Shown here one piece after another: positions 1 through 8,665 of a stretch of 53,552 bases of DNA. Origin of the DNA: an uncultured Parabacteroides sp. (GTDB taxonomy: Bacteria; Bacteroidota; Bacteroidia; Bacteroidales; Tannerellaceae). Positions within the stretch are counted from its first letter, which is position 1; every line of letters begins with the position of its first letter. The notes below the pieces were generated by a model, which ran no database searches, was not told where the DNA came from, and saw only the letters and a program-made list of their open reading frames with translations. The stretch is from positions 1 through 53,552 of the forward strand of contig UQLN01000033.1 in assembly GCA_900541965.1 (NCBI GenBank), in the 5' to 3' direction. The translations under genes were made by a program, and so were the position numbers.

Positions 1-49
1 TACATGCCTGTCACGCATGGGGTCACGGGTTCGAGTCCCGTACGCACCG
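1..49 (+). tRNA. tRNA-Asp (GTC), 3' part
   Basis: The window opens inside a tRNA. The anticodon stem CATGC/GCATG (3-7 and 15-19) encloses loop CTGTCAC with anticodon GTC at 10-12. The T stem ACGGG/CCCGT (25-29, 37-41) encloses TTCGAGT, and the acceptor 3' strand runs 42-48 with discriminator G49. CCA is not encoded. The D arm and 5' acceptor strand lie outside the window. Confidence 0.93.
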
Positions 50-71
50 CGAAATATAAATGAAAGTAGAT

Positions 72-110
72 AAAAGCTCTGAAGTCTTTGGATTTCAGAG
101 CTTTTGTTTT
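72..110 (+). terminator. Rho-independent terminator after tRNA-Asp
   Basis: A 12-bp stem, AAAAGCTCTGAA at 72-83 and TTTCAGAGCTTTT at 93-105, is followed by a T-rich run to 113. It lies 23 bp after the tRNA and should end its transcript. Confidence 0.85.
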
Positions 111-113
111 TTT

Positions 114-778
114 GCAAAATGTCAGGGATTTGTCGTATTTAATGACACTTTTGTGAAATAATGCCCTTTGTTCTGACTTGATATGTAAATATAAAAGACG
201 TTTTAGGTAACATCCGGCTCCTTTTTGACCGCAAAAAGGGGCTATTTGTGTACTATTTGGCACCTGTTTCCATTTATTTGAGGGATAATTTCAATAAATT
301 GTACAGAAAAATCCAGTTATCTGTGCGATAAAAAGCAACTATCCGCGCAGGTAAAAGCAGTATGTTTTGACTTCAAAACATATATGTTTCGATTTTAAAG
401 CATATATGCTTTGTTTTCGGATGTTATCGGACATGGACGCGATTCTGGAATGGTTCAAAATCCGAACTTGATATGAATGTTAATTTGGTTATTATTTTCC
501 ATAAAGCATAACATTGTATTTAGACGCGGATTATGCGGAAAACGCGGATTAATAGACAAATAGTATGTATTAATCAGTGTTTTATATAAAATCAGCGTCT
601 GATAAACTAATTTTCGTATATAATCAATTGGTAAGCTTTTTGCTGTATACGGTAATAGAGTGATAAAACTAAACTTCGCGAGAGTAGCTTATTTACCATG
701 TCTTCCGTAGGTTACTCCGTATAGAGAACGTAGGAACAGGATGTTTTGTCATTTTGTCAAAATGTCAATGCCGTTAAG
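114..778. other. Gene-free spacer with a palindrome array
   Basis: No convincing coding region is visible. The stretch is A+T-rich and its clearest structure is the 22-bp palindromic array at 353-418, preceded by degenerate units from about 307. An ORF starting at 741 is only the antisense shadow of the PatB gene. Confidence 0.6.
353..418. repeat. Array of three 22-bp palindromic units (CATATATG word)
   Basis: Units lie at 353-374, 375-396 and 397-418, each exactly 22 bp. Units 2 and 3 are palindromes, AAACATATATGTTT and AAAGCATATATGCTTT, with 6-8-bp spacers; unit 1 is degenerate. A block at 331-352 also begins AAAAGC and may be an older unit. The same word and period recur at 52937-53002 at the other end of the window. 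No function is known to me. Confidence 0.75.
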
Positions 779-1939
779 TCATTGTTGCCTTAAAACCCGT
801 TCCAACCGGCTCAAACCGTCTGCCAATATTTGCCGGGGACAGGCTATATTGATGCGGATAAACCTTTCGCCGGTATCACCGTATAGATCACCTTCATTAA
901 CCCAAATCTTTTCTTGCTCAAGCAACGCCTTCACAATTTCTTTGGAGGATTGGTTCATAACCGAGCAATCCACCCATACGAGATAGGTCCCTTCAAGTAT
1001 GGTTACAGGAAACTGCGGAAGGTATTTTTTGAAATAGGACTTCAGATACCTGTAGTTTTCCGACAGGTAATGGATTAATTCTTTCAGCCATTCCTCCCCG
1101 TTATTGTAAGCGGCAATCGATGCTTCGACACCGAAAGGATTTACATCACAGACTTCGTTTATATTGATTGCTTTATCTATTTTCTTGCGCCTGCCTTCAT
1201 CTGCCGAAATAATATTTGCAATCTGTAGTCCAGCCAGATTAAATGCTTTGCTCGGTGAAACGCAAGTGACGGAATTCATTAAGAACTCTTCTGAAATGGA
1301 TGCGAAAGGCGTATAGGTATATTCCGGGAAAACCAATTCGCAATGAATCTCATCGGCTACAATCAAGACATTGTTACGAATGCAAATCTCGCCGATACGG
1401 GCCAGTTCTTGCCGAGACCATACTCTTCCTGCCGGATTATGCGGGTTACATAATAGAAGCAACTTTGCTTTGGGGTCGGCTGCTTTTCTTTCCAAATCTT
1501 CGAAATCAATCCGGTAGGTCTCATTTGTATAAATAAGAGGATTGGCAATTATCTTACAATTGTTATTGCGGATGGAAGAAAAGAAGCAATTGTATACCGG
1601 TGTCTGTACCAATACATGGTCACCCGGGACAGTCAGTGCTTTAATTATGGCGGATAATGCCGGAACTACTCCTGAGGTGTAGATAATCCATTCCCTTTCT
1701 ATTGGCCAACTATGTCGTCGTGTAAACCAGTGTATTATAGCTTCGTAATAAGCAGAAGGTACTTTTGTATATCCGAAAATTCCATGTTCCACCCGTTTGT
1801 GCAAAGTTTCAATAATAGCAGGAGCCGTACGGAAATCCATATCTGCCACCCACATGGGTAAAACCTCTTCTTCTGCCGTATCCCATTTATAAGAGTTGGA
1901 ACCACGGCGGGGAATTATTTCATCGAAATCGTATTTCAT
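779..1939 (-). CDS. PatB/MalY-type PLP-dependent C-S lyase/aminotransferase
   Basis: A fold-type I PLP enzyme of the cystathionine beta-lyase PatB/MalY family, expected to cleave C-S bonds of cystathionine or cysteine conjugates to pyruvate and ammonia in the cytoplasm. Seen: N-terminal MKYDFDEIIPRRGSNSYKW, the family motif PMWVADMDF, NPHNPAGRVW, VADEIHCELV and the PLP-lysine motif SPSKAFNLAGLQ (Lys about 231). The length of 386 aa is usual. I chose the ATG at 1939 because it matches the family N-terminus and overlaps the upstream stop as ATGA, which suggests translational coupling; an in-frame ATG at 1966 would add nine residues lying inside the upstream gene. Exact substrate is not deducible. 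Confidence 0.9.
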   Translation of the reverse strand: MKYDFDEIIPRRGSNSYKWDTAEEEVLPMWVADMDFRTAPAIIETLHKRVEHGIFGYTKVPSAYYEAIIHWFTRRHSWPIEREWIIYTSGVVPALSAIIKALTVPGDHVLVQTPVYNCFFSSIRNNNCKIIANPLIYTNETYRIDFEDLERKAADPKAKLLLLCNPHNPAGRVWSRQELARIGEICIRNNVLIVADEIHCELVFPEYTYTPFASISEEFLMNSVTCVSPSKAFNLAGLQIANIISADEGRRKKIDKAININEVCDVNPFGVEASIAAYNNGEEWLKELIHYLSENYRYLKSYFKKYLPQFPVTILEGTYLVWVDCSVMNQSSKEIVKALLEQEKIWVNEGDLYGDTGERFIRINIACPRQILADGLSRLERVLRQQ

Positions 1940-2802
1940 TGGTTGAAACAAGTTCTGTTGTCCCACAATTTTAATACGCAGTTTCCGGGAGCTTTGGTAT
2001 TTTCATCGATGATGATTTTGCCATAGCTATCGGCCGTGATACTTCCGGTACGCGGATTCTTTACACTATGTACAGGCGTTTTGATTGTGGCTTGTACGCT
2101 ACTGTATTCAAAACACAGGTCGGCATCTTCTGCCATTGTACAATTTTCCAGAATAAGATTATGAGCATAACATAATGCCTGCGTTCCTGAAATCTTACAG
2201 TTTACCAGACGGAGGTTATGTGAGTGCCATCCCAAGTATTCACCGTTTAGTTCGGAGTCGTATACGGTTACATTCTCGGTATTCCAGAAGGCGTCTTTGG
2301 AGTTGATGACCGCATGGCGGATTTCTACGTTTTTGCAATATTGGAAAGAGTAGTTTCCGTTCTGGCTGTAATTTTCGATACGAATATTTTCACCGTGCAT
2401 AAAGAGGTAATCCGCTTTATCAATCTGGACATTCTTCAGTTCTACGTTGCGGCAATGCCAAAGGGTTTCCAATGCATTGGGAAGCTGTACGTTTTCCAGT
2501 TTGATTCCATCCATTTCCCTGAACATCTTTGGCGCTTCCACCACAGTGTCTGTCATTTGAACTCCTTGGGAATACCATAAGGCGGCACGTGCCCCTTCTG
2601 TAAAGAAACAGTTTTTTATGATAAAGCCGTTGTTATGCCAGAAAGGATATTTGCCTTCGAAGCGACAGTTTACGGCTATGATATTGCTGCATTCTTTTAG
2701 TGCCGATTCTCCGGCATGGATGGTTACGTTCTCCAGTTGTAAGTCGTGTGTTGCAAATAAAGGGCGTTCGCCTTCAAATTCTTTATTTTTAATTAGTTCC
2801 AT
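1936..2802 (-). CDS. DUF3737 family protein, predicted beta-helix
   Basis: 288 aa with the DUF3737 signature: an N-terminal LIKNKEFEGERPLF followed by many short repeats such as NVTIHAGESAL, NIIAVNCRF and NVELKNVQI, each with a hydrophobic-polar periodicity typical of a right-handed parallel beta-helix. There is no signal peptide. The function of the family is unknown. It overlaps the PatB gene by 4 bp and starts 74 bp after the reconstructed end of the hydrolase gene, so all three may form one operon read from the promoter at 3955-4020. Family assignment is from memory of the motif and is fairly firm; the role is open. Confidence 0.8.
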   Translation of the reverse strand: MELIKNKEFEGERPLFATHDLQLENVTIHAGESALKECSNIIAVNCRFEGKYPFWHNNGFIIKNCFFTEGARAALWYSQGVQMTDTVVEAPKMFREMDGIKLENVQLPNALETLWHCRNVELKNVQIDKADYLFMHGENIRIENYSQNGNYSFQYCKNVEIRHAVINSKDAFWNTENVTVYDSELNGEYLGWHSHNLRLVNCKISGTQALCYAHNLILENCTMAEDADLCFEYSSVQATIKTPVHSVKNPRTGSITADSYGKIIIDENTKAPGNCVLKLWDNRTCFNQ

Positions 2803-2876
2803 AATTGAATATGTTTGTTATTAATTTGTTCAATAGTTTAATTACTGCAGTTCGAAAGTGACAGTGGTGTTTCGTT

Positions 2877-3904
2877 TTATTGTTTCAGATATTTATTGAA
2901 AAAAGATTCCAGCTTATCGAACGGAATGAGATTTACACGGTCATACAGGTCTACATGTCCGGCTTTGGGTACGAGGTACAGTTCTTTCGGCTCGGCAGCC
3001 AGTCGATAAGCCTCTTCACTGAATTCACGTGATGAGCATTCTCCCCGGAAATGAAAAGCATGGGACGGGGTGAAATGGTTTCAATATCGGCGAACGGATA
3101 GAAATTCATGAATTTCACATTGCTTGTCAATGTGGGGTGCGTAGTAGTCTGTGGTGTAGCTCCTTCCGGTGTGACTTCTCCTCGTGAGGTACGGTAAAAC
3201 TCATAAAATTCACGTTCTATGGGATTTGAATTTTCAGTCAGTTCATGTACCGTACCACCTGTGTATTTAGTTTCTCCTCCGGAGAATTCAACATAGCGCT
3301 GTTCGGCTGCTTCGGCAAGGATTTGTTTTCTTTGTTCCAATGTCTGTGCATGTTTTAACCCGTTACGGCTGGCAGTTCCCATATTGTACATGCTTATGGT
3401 TGCGATAGCTTTTAGGCGAGGGTCTATCTTTGCTGCACTAATGGCAAAACTGCCACTGCCGCAAATCCCGATGACTCCGATATGTTCGCGATTAATGAAT
3501 GGGCGAGTACCTAAATAATCTACCGCGGCGCTGAAAGCTTCCGCATAAATTTCGGGAAGGACCGCGTTGCGTGGTTCCCCTTCACTTTCGCCCCAGTATG
3601 ACAAATCGATGGACAATGTGACGAATCCCCTTTCTGCCATCTTTGTTGCATACAGGTTTGCACTTTGTTCTTTGACGGCCCCCATAGGGTGCCCGACAAT
3701 GATGGCGGGATATTTGTCTCCTGCTTTCATCTCTTTCGGTACAAAAAGGTTTCCGGCCACTTTCATTTTGTACTGGTTGGGGAAAGATACCTTCTCTGTG
3801 TTTACCAAATTGCTTTTATAAAAATTATCCGCATCAGTTTGTGCGAAAGAAATACTTGTACCGAGCATCGTAAAAAATGCCATTGCTGATAATATTCGTT
3901 TCAT
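2877..3904 (-). pseudogene. Exported dienelactone-hydrolase-like alpha/beta hydrolase, frameshifted
   Basis: The protein begins with a signal peptide (MKRILSAMAFFTMLG...SFAQ) and has an alpha/beta-hydrolase core: GHPMGAVKE, then GVIGICGSGSFA, where the Cys near residue 148 sits where dienelactone hydrolases carry their Cys nucleophile. The open frame stops at 2951 after an unlikely basic tail. In the neighbouring frame, from about 3032 to a TAA at 2877, the expected C-terminus continues: SREFSEEAYRLAAEPKELY, then GHVDLYDRV containing the presumed catalytic His. One base missing near 3033 explains this. It is either a sequencing error or real loss of the catalytic His. The gene belongs to the proposed AraC regulon and is upstream of DUF3737 and PatB. 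Confidence 0.82.
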
Positions 3905-3954
3905 ATCTTATTCAGTTGGATGATTAATGATTTGATTATCTTATTTCTACATTG

Positions 3955-4020
3955 CAAAATTACGGTGCCGGAAAGATATTCTTTGTAGATAGATTACGGA
4001 CTTCATAACCCGAATTACAG
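3955..4020 (-). promoter_or_regulatory. Promoter and AraC-type operator of the hydrolase operon (site A)
   Basis: On the minus strand a Bacteroidetes -7 box TAATTTTG lies at 3955-3962. The 40-bp element at 3981-4020 starts 19 bp upstream of it and contains GATTACGG and AATTACAG 21 bp apart in direct repeat. A normal -33 TTTG is not visible at the expected place, where the element sits, so activator dependence is likely. The same layout occurs at 5319-5384 and 12335-12400. Confidence 0.75.
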
Positions 4021-4035
4021 ATTGTATAAAAATGG

Positions 4036-4076
4036 AAAAGCAACGTTTGCAATGAAGGATTGCAAACGTTGCTTTT
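4036..4076 (-). terminator. Terminator of the alcohol dehydrogenase gene
   Basis: An 18-bp stem formed by 4036-4053 and 4059-4076 has a 5-nt loop and flanking A/T runs. It lies 30 bp after the alcohol dehydrogenase stop and separates it from the hydrolase operator. It reads as a terminator in either direction. Confidence 0.8.
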
Positions 4077-4105
4077 ATTATCACAAAAATTCAGTATTGA
4101 TATAA

Positions 4106-5281
4106 CTAACGGAATGATTTGCGAAAAATTTCTACACAATCCTTGTGTCCCAATTCGTAAGGATTGGCAAGGAATAATCCTCCCATTGTTTCTTTTGCAT
4201 TGGTAGCCAATGTATCAAATTCGTCGGGGGTGAAACCATAATCGCTCATCTTCAAGTCGGCTACGCCACACTCTTTTTGCAACTTGACCAGCATTGTGAT
4301 GAAATCTTCCGGTTTATTGGCTTCCGGCATACCCATTACTTGTGCCATTTTTATGAAACGTTCATCGCAGGCATGCTTTTCAATGAAGAATTCATAGAAA
4401 GCTTTTGAAATCATAATCAATCCGGCGCCATGCGGCAGGTTTTGATGATAGGCACTCATCGCATGTTCCAGGGAATGCTCGGCTGTGGTACTGCAAAAAG
4501 TCATTACAGCGCCGGACAAGTTGTTTGCAAATGCAACTCTTTCGCGGGCTTCCATATCGTTGCCATCGGCTACTGCACGGGGCAGATATTTTGCAATGTT
4601 TTTAATAGCAGTCAATGTATACATATCACTCATCAGGCTGGCTGTTTTGGATATGTAGCATTCCGTAGAATGAAACAGGGCGTCGAACCCCTGATAAGCC
4701 GTGAACTTGGGAGGAACAGATTTCATCAATTCAGGATCGACAATGGAGAGTAGGGGAAATAGTTCGTCATATCCTCCAAAGCCGATTTTCTCATTTGTTT
4801 CATCATTGGTGATAACTCCCCATTGGTCGGCTTCCGAACCGGTTCCGGCAGTAGTCGTGATACAAACTAATGGCAGGGGTTTATTCTGCATCTTTTGTTT
4901 TTTTCCTGTTCCTCCATGTATATAATCCCAAACATCGCCCGGGTTAGTAGCCATAAAGGCAATTGCCTTGGAAGCGTCCATAACACTGCCTCCGCCCAAT
5001 GCAACAATAAAATCACATCTGTTTTCCTTGGCAAAAGCTGCCCCTGCCATTACTGTCGATTTTAGGGGGTTGGCCTCTATCCGGTCGAAAACAACCGTTT
5101 CGATGCCCGCCAGGTGGAGTTCTGTTTCAACGGTGTTTAAATAACCATTGTCTTTGGTGGAACGTCCGTTGGATATAGCAACCATAGCCTTTTTACCAGG
5201 TAACTGCTGCTTGTGAAGTTCTTTTACCATACCGGAACCAAACAAGGTACGGGTAGGAATATAAATTCGAAAGTTACTCAT
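4106..5281 (-). CDS. Iron-containing alcohol dehydrogenase
   Basis: A 391-aa group III metal-dependent alcohol dehydrogenase, expected to interconvert aldehydes and alcohols with NAD(P)H in the cytoplasm. Seen: N-terminal FGSGMVKEL, nucleotide-binding GGGSVMDASKAIA, TTAGTGSEAD, and the metal-ligand region EHSLEHAMSAYHQNLPHGAG. It resembles the butanol dehydrogenase/YqhD branch, but the substrate cannot be read. It is divergent from two AraC-type genes and has the proposed AraC operator 19 bp above its -7 box. This recalls E. coli yqhD, which is controlled by the neighbouring AraC protein YqhC and reduces toxic aldehydes (analogy only). Confidence 0.92.
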   Translation of the reverse strand: MSNFRIYIPTRTLFGSGMVKELHKQQLPGKKAMVAISNGRSTKDNGYLNTVETELHLAGIETVVFDRIEANPLKSTVMAGAAFAKENRCDFIVALGGGSVMDASKAIAFMATNPGDVWDYIHGGTGKKQKMQNKPLPLVCITTTAGTGSEADQWGVITNDETNEKIGFGGYDELFPLLSIVDPELMKSVPPKFTAYQGFDALFHSTECYISKTASLMSDMYTLTAIKNIAKYLPRAVADGNDMEARERVAFANNLSGAVMTFCSTTAEHSLEHAMSAYHQNLPHGAGLIMISKAFYEFFIEKHACDERFIKMAQVMGMPEANKPEDFITMLVKLQKECGVADLKMSDYGFTPDEFDTLATNAKETMGGLFLANPYELGHKDCVEIFRKSFR

Positions 5282-5318
5282 AATTACTTGTTGTTTTTAA
5301 TTTATCATTTTTATACTG

Positions 5319-5384
5319 CAAAGATACTTTACGGGTGACAAGTACTTTGTAGACAGATTACAGGTATTGATACCTTAATTACAG
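5319..5384 (-). promoter_or_regulatory. Promoter and AraC-type operator of the alcohol dehydrogenase (site B)
   Basis: The minus-strand -7 box TATCTTTG lies at 5319-5326. The 40-bp element at 5345-5384 carries GATTACAG and AATTACAG 21 bp apart. The 19-bp distance from box to element is identical to site A and site D. Confidence 0.77.
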
Positions 5385-5439
5385 ATTACTAATAGTATAA
5401 CTTTATTTACAAGTTCTTGTTCAGGCCCGGATAAAAGAA

Positions 5440-5517
5440 AAGTGTATACAGATTACGGATTGTGTAACCCTAATTACAGGTACACCATACTACATAAAAT
5501 AAGTATTCGTATCTTTG
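5440..5517 (+). promoter_or_regulatory. AraC-type operator (site C) and promoter of the tandem regulators
   Basis: A fourth copy of the 40-bp element lies at 5440-5479 (GATTACGG and AATTACAG 21 bp apart) and is oriented like sites A and B. A plus-strand -7 box TATCTTTG follows at 5510-5517, 24 bp before the AraC start. Relative to this promoter the element is inverted and further away, so it could mediate autoregulation or serve as a second upstream site for the alcohol dehydrogenase promoter, 95 bp from site B. Confidence 0.65.
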
Positions 5518-5541
5518 TTCTAGTTCAAATATTTACCTCAT

Positions 5542-6453
5542 ATGGATAAAATAATACAATTGGAAAATGTAGACCAGTATAATAATTTGTACGGGCTCGA
5601 AACACTGCATCCGTTAGTAAGTGTCGTTGACCTTACGAAAGCGACTAAAATGATAAATCATGTTCAGATAAATTACGGCTTGTATGCGCTTTTTCTGAAA
5701 CAAACCAAGAGTTGTGACATTAAATATGGGCGTAAATATTATGATTATCAGGAAGGGACTATTGTTTGTTTTGGCCCGGGTCAGACAACCCGGGTAGAGA
5801 TGTTGAAGGAGGATGTGGCACCTGAAGTTTATGGTATCGTTTTTCATCCCGACCTTATTCGTGGCACCTCTTTAGGGAAGAATATGAAGAACTATACTTT
5901 TTTCTCTTATGCCGTAAATGAGGCATTGCATGTATCTGAGCAGGAAAGATCTATTGTGATGGATTGCTTTGAGAAAATCAATATCGAACTTGAACATGCC
6001 ATAGATAAGCATAGTAAATCGTTGATTGCAATGAATATAGAGTTGCTTCTTAACTATTGTATGCGTTTCTATGAACGCCAGTTCATTACCCGTAGCAATA
6101 TAAACAAAGATGCTCTCACCAGATTCGAACAGCTTTTAGATGACTATTTTCAAGGTGATCAGCCTGTACAGGACGGCTTGCCTTCTGTAAAATATTTTGC
6201 CGACAAGATTTGCCTTTCGCCTAATTATTTTGGAGATATGGTAAAAAAAGAAACCGGAAAAACTCCACAAGAACATATTCAGGAGAAAGTTATCGCACTG
6301 GCAAAAGAATATATTGCGGAGACTGATGATACTGTCAGTCAGATCGCTTATGCGTTGGGATTCCAATATCCGCAACATCTTAGCCGTCTGTTTAAAAAAC
6401 GTGTCGGTTGTACGCCGAATGAATACAGAATGCAGAATAATATGAGCCTTTGA
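5542..6453 (+). CDS. AraC-family transcriptional regulator, first of a tandem pair
   Basis: 303 aa with an N-terminal sensor region (YGRKYYDYQEGTIVCFGPGQ, cupin-like) and a C-terminal double HTH of the AraC type: FADKICLSPNYFGDMVKKE, then DTVSQIAYALGFQYPQHLSR and LFKKRVGCTPNEYR. It should be a cytoplasmic DNA-binding activator. It is divergent from the alcohol dehydrogenase and is followed after 12 bp by a paralogue. I propose it binds the four 40-bp elements (5440-5479, 5345-5384, 3981-4020, 12361-12400); the 21-bp spacing of half-sites is what AraC-type monomers with two HTH units commonly use. The inducer is unknown, though the target enzymes suggest aldehydes, quinones or similar electrophiles. 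Confidence 0.93.
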   Translation: MDKIIQLENVDQYNNLYGLETLHPLVSVVDLTKATKMINHVQINYGLYALFLKQTKSCDIKYGRKYYDYQEGTIVCFGPGQTTRVEMLKEDVAPEVYGIVFHPDLIRGTSLGKNMKNYTFFSYAVNEALHVSEQERSIVMDCFEKINIELEHAIDKHSKSLIAMNIELLLNYCMRFYERQFITRSNINKDALTRFEQLLDDYFQGDQPVQDGLPSVKYFADKICLSPNYFGDMVKKETGKTPQEHIQEKVIALAKEYIAETDDTVSQIAYALGFQYPQHLSRLFKKRVGCTPNEYRMQNNMSL

Positions 6454-6465
6454 TGAGCCGTTTCT

Positions 6466-7362
6466 ATGAAAGGAAAAGTGCTAAATATCGAGACAGTACA
6501 TCAATGTAACTGTTGTTTGGGATATAAAACATTACATCCGTTGGTGAGTGTTATCGACTTGTCGGCAGCCAATCTTGAGCAGTGTGTTGTGAAGTTTGAC
6601 TTTTATACGATCCTGCTAATTGAAGGAGATGTGGATGATTTTTTGTACGGACGTAAATATTATGACTATTCCAATGCTTCATTGGTATTCCTCACGCCGG
6701 GAGAATCGATCGAAATAGATAAAAGCGAAATACTCCTACGGAAGGGTTGGTTGCTGGCATTCCATCCCGATTTGCTCTCTCACACCTCATTGGATGAAAC
6801 GATAAAGAATTATTCATTTTTCTTTTATAAACCGGAAGAAGCTCTACACTTGTCACTGCGTGAAAAGACGAAAGTAATAGAATGTTTGTGCAACATAAAA
6901 GAGGAATTGCGGCATGCGATAGATTGCCACAGTAAAACGATTATTTCACGCTATATAGAATTGCTGTTGGATTATTGTTTCCGTTTTTACGAACGTCAGT
7001 TTATTACGCGGTGTAACGCAAATAAATCTGTAATTTGCCAAACGGATGATCTATTGGATGAATATATCCGGTCCGGCAAATTGAAAAGTGGTGTATTGCC
7101 GTCTGACGAATACTGTGCGGACAAACTTCATTTGTCATCATATTACTTTAATGACTTATTAATTTTTGAAACAGGAAAAAACTTATATGAATATTTCCAG
7201 ATAAAACGGTTGGAAGCCTCCAAGAAAATGCTGTTGGAACAAAACAAAACCGTCGGCAAGGTAGCAGAAGAACTGGGCTATCTGAATGTACAATATTTCA
7301 GCCGTCTTTTTAAGAAAGTAACGGGTATCGCCCCAAGCGAATATAAGTTGTCACAAAATTAG
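6466..7362 (+). CDS. AraC-family transcriptional regulator, second of a tandem pair
   Basis: 298 aa, clearly paralogous to the preceding gene: both have TLHPLVSV(V/I)DL, YGRKYYDY, FHPDL and RFYERQFITR at matching positions, and both end in an AraC HTH (here KTVGKVAEELGYLNVQYFSR and LFKKVTGIAPSEYK). The first HTH region (CADKLHLSSYYFNDLLIFETG) is less canonical than in its neighbour. The 12-bp gap indicates cotranscription. The pair probably arose by local duplication and may respond to different inducers or form a heteromer; nothing in the sequence tells which one acts on which promoter. Confidence 0.92.
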   Translation: MKGKVLNIETVHQCNCCLGYKTLHPLVSVIDLSAANLEQCVVKFDFYTILLIEGDVDDFLYGRKYYDYSNASLVFLTPGESIEIDKSEILLRKGWLLAFHPDLLSHTSLDETIKNYSFFFYKPEEALHLSLREKTKVIECLCNIKEELRHAIDCHSKTIISRYIELLLDYCFRFYERQFITRCNANKSVICQTDDLLDEYIRSGKLKSGVLPSDEYCADKLHLSSYYFNDLLIFETGKNLYEYFQIKRLEASKKMLLEQNKTVGKVAEELGYLNVQYFSRLFKKVTGIAPSEYKLSQN

Positions 7363-7421
7363 ATAGCCTTATAAAAAATCTTTTCTATATTCGCAGCATT
7401 GATCTATAAGTTCTATATGCC

Positions 7422-8594
7422 ATGAAAAATAACATCTTTACTTGTTTATTATCTCTTTGTCTGGTATTATGTGTATGCTGCTCGATGCCGGAAAATAAAA
7501 GTGAACGGCAGAAACCTCTGTCACCTCCAATAGTTGTTGGGGTTTTTGATGGTCATGGCGGGGCACAAAGTTGTATTTGGGAAACAGTGGCCGCTATCCG
7601 GCTCGATCCGGAGATGAGTGTACGTACTGTTACTACGGCTGATATAGCGAATCATGTACTCGACTCCATTGATGCGATTATCATTCCCGGTGGAAGTGGC
7701 AAGAATCAGTATCTGAATCTTGGAGCATTGAACCGACAACGTATAAAGGATTTTGTAGCCCGGGGTAAAGGTGCGGTAGGTATTTGTGCCGGAGCTTATC
7801 TTTTTTCAAATACGCCCGGTTATACCTGTATGGGATTGAACGGAGAACAAGCCATCGATATCGCGCATGATAACCGCGGGCATGGATTGGCTAAGTTTAC
7901 TCTGAATGAAGAGGGAAAACAGGTTTTTCCGGAATTGGCAGGTCGTGATACCAGTTATGTAATTTATTATGAAGGCCCGGTCTTTATAAAGCATCCGGAA
8001 GATACGATTCAAAATGTCACGCTTGCCATTATGGAAAGCGATGTACACGAAGAAGGGAATGCCCCTGCCGATATGACGAATGGCAAGCCCTTTTTCCTTG
8101 CCAACAGTTATGGGAAAGGACGGATCTTTAGCTCTATTGCACATCCGGAAGCTACCCCCGGGATGATGTGGATGATTCCCCGGATGGTACGCTGGACACT
8201 GAATAAGCCATTGATTCCTTATCAACAAGATGCTGTACAACCTGCTTTATTTGAAAAGGAACTATTAATGACCGTGGCTGATTTAAGACAGGAACAAGCC
8301 TGCTTCCAAATGCTTTTAAATGGGGAAAGTGACCGGAAAATCTCGGCATTGGATTGGTTGGAAACTCATCATTCATGGGATGCTAAACGATGGGTACAAG
8401 GATTGCTTTATGATGCATCTCCGGCAGTTCGTATCCGGGCAGCCCGGTATATTGCTGATACCCAATATTTACCTTTCATATCAAATGTGCGTTCTGCTTA
8501 CCAGACAGAAAAGGATGAAGCTACGAAAGCAGAACTTAAGTTGCAACTGGATAAACTGGAATCTTTGTTGCCCTTATTCTCTTCCAGCCTGTAA
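7422..8594 (+). CDS. BPL_N (glutamine-amidotransferase-like) lipoprotein with HEAT-like tail
   Basis: 390 aa. The first 21 residues are a lipoprotein signal (LCLVLCVCCSMPENKS), so the protein is exported and lipid-anchored. Residues about 35-270 form a class I glutamine-amidotransferase-like fold of the biotin-protein-ligase N-terminal type: FDGHGGAQSC, IIIPGGSGKN, and the nucleophile-elbow-like GICAGAYLF with Cys near 122. The C-terminal part (from about 285) has helical repeats such as DASPAVRIRAARYIADTQ, as in HEAT domains. It lacks biotin ligase modules. The role is unknown; an enzymatic hydrolase activity outside the cytoplasm is a guess. Confidence 0.75.
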   Translation: MKNNIFTCLLSLCLVLCVCCSMPENKSERQKPLSPPIVVGVFDGHGGAQSCIWETVAAIRLDPEMSVRTVTTADIANHVLDSIDAIIIPGGSGKNQYLNLGALNRQRIKDFVARGKGAVGICAGAYLFSNTPGYTCMGLNGEQAIDIAHDNRGHGLAKFTLNEEGKQVFPELAGRDTSYVIYYEGPVFIKHPEDTIQNVTLAIMESDVHEEGNAPADMTNGKPFFLANSYGKGRIFSSIAHPEATPGMMWMIPRMVRWTLNKPLIPYQQDAVQPALFEKELLMTVADLRQEQACFQMLLNGESDRKISALDWLETHHSWDAKRWVQGLLYDASPAVRIRAARYIADTQYLPFISNVRSAYQTEKDEATKAELKLQLDKLESLLPLFSSSL

Positions 8595-8665
8595 ACTGCA
8601 ATCGGTCGAGGAACTTTATCCTGATTCCTATTGTTTTATATTTAGTTAAATAAAAGAGTAGGAAT

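Noticed and set aside
353..418. CRISPR-like repeat array (also the other 22-bp arrays and the heptamer arrays)
   Set aside because: Units follow each other without unique spacers of 25-40 bp, and no cas gene is in the window.
1..778. Integrated element using the tRNA-Asp gene as attachment site
   Set aside because: No integrase is near and I see no repeated copy of the tRNA 3' end inside the window.
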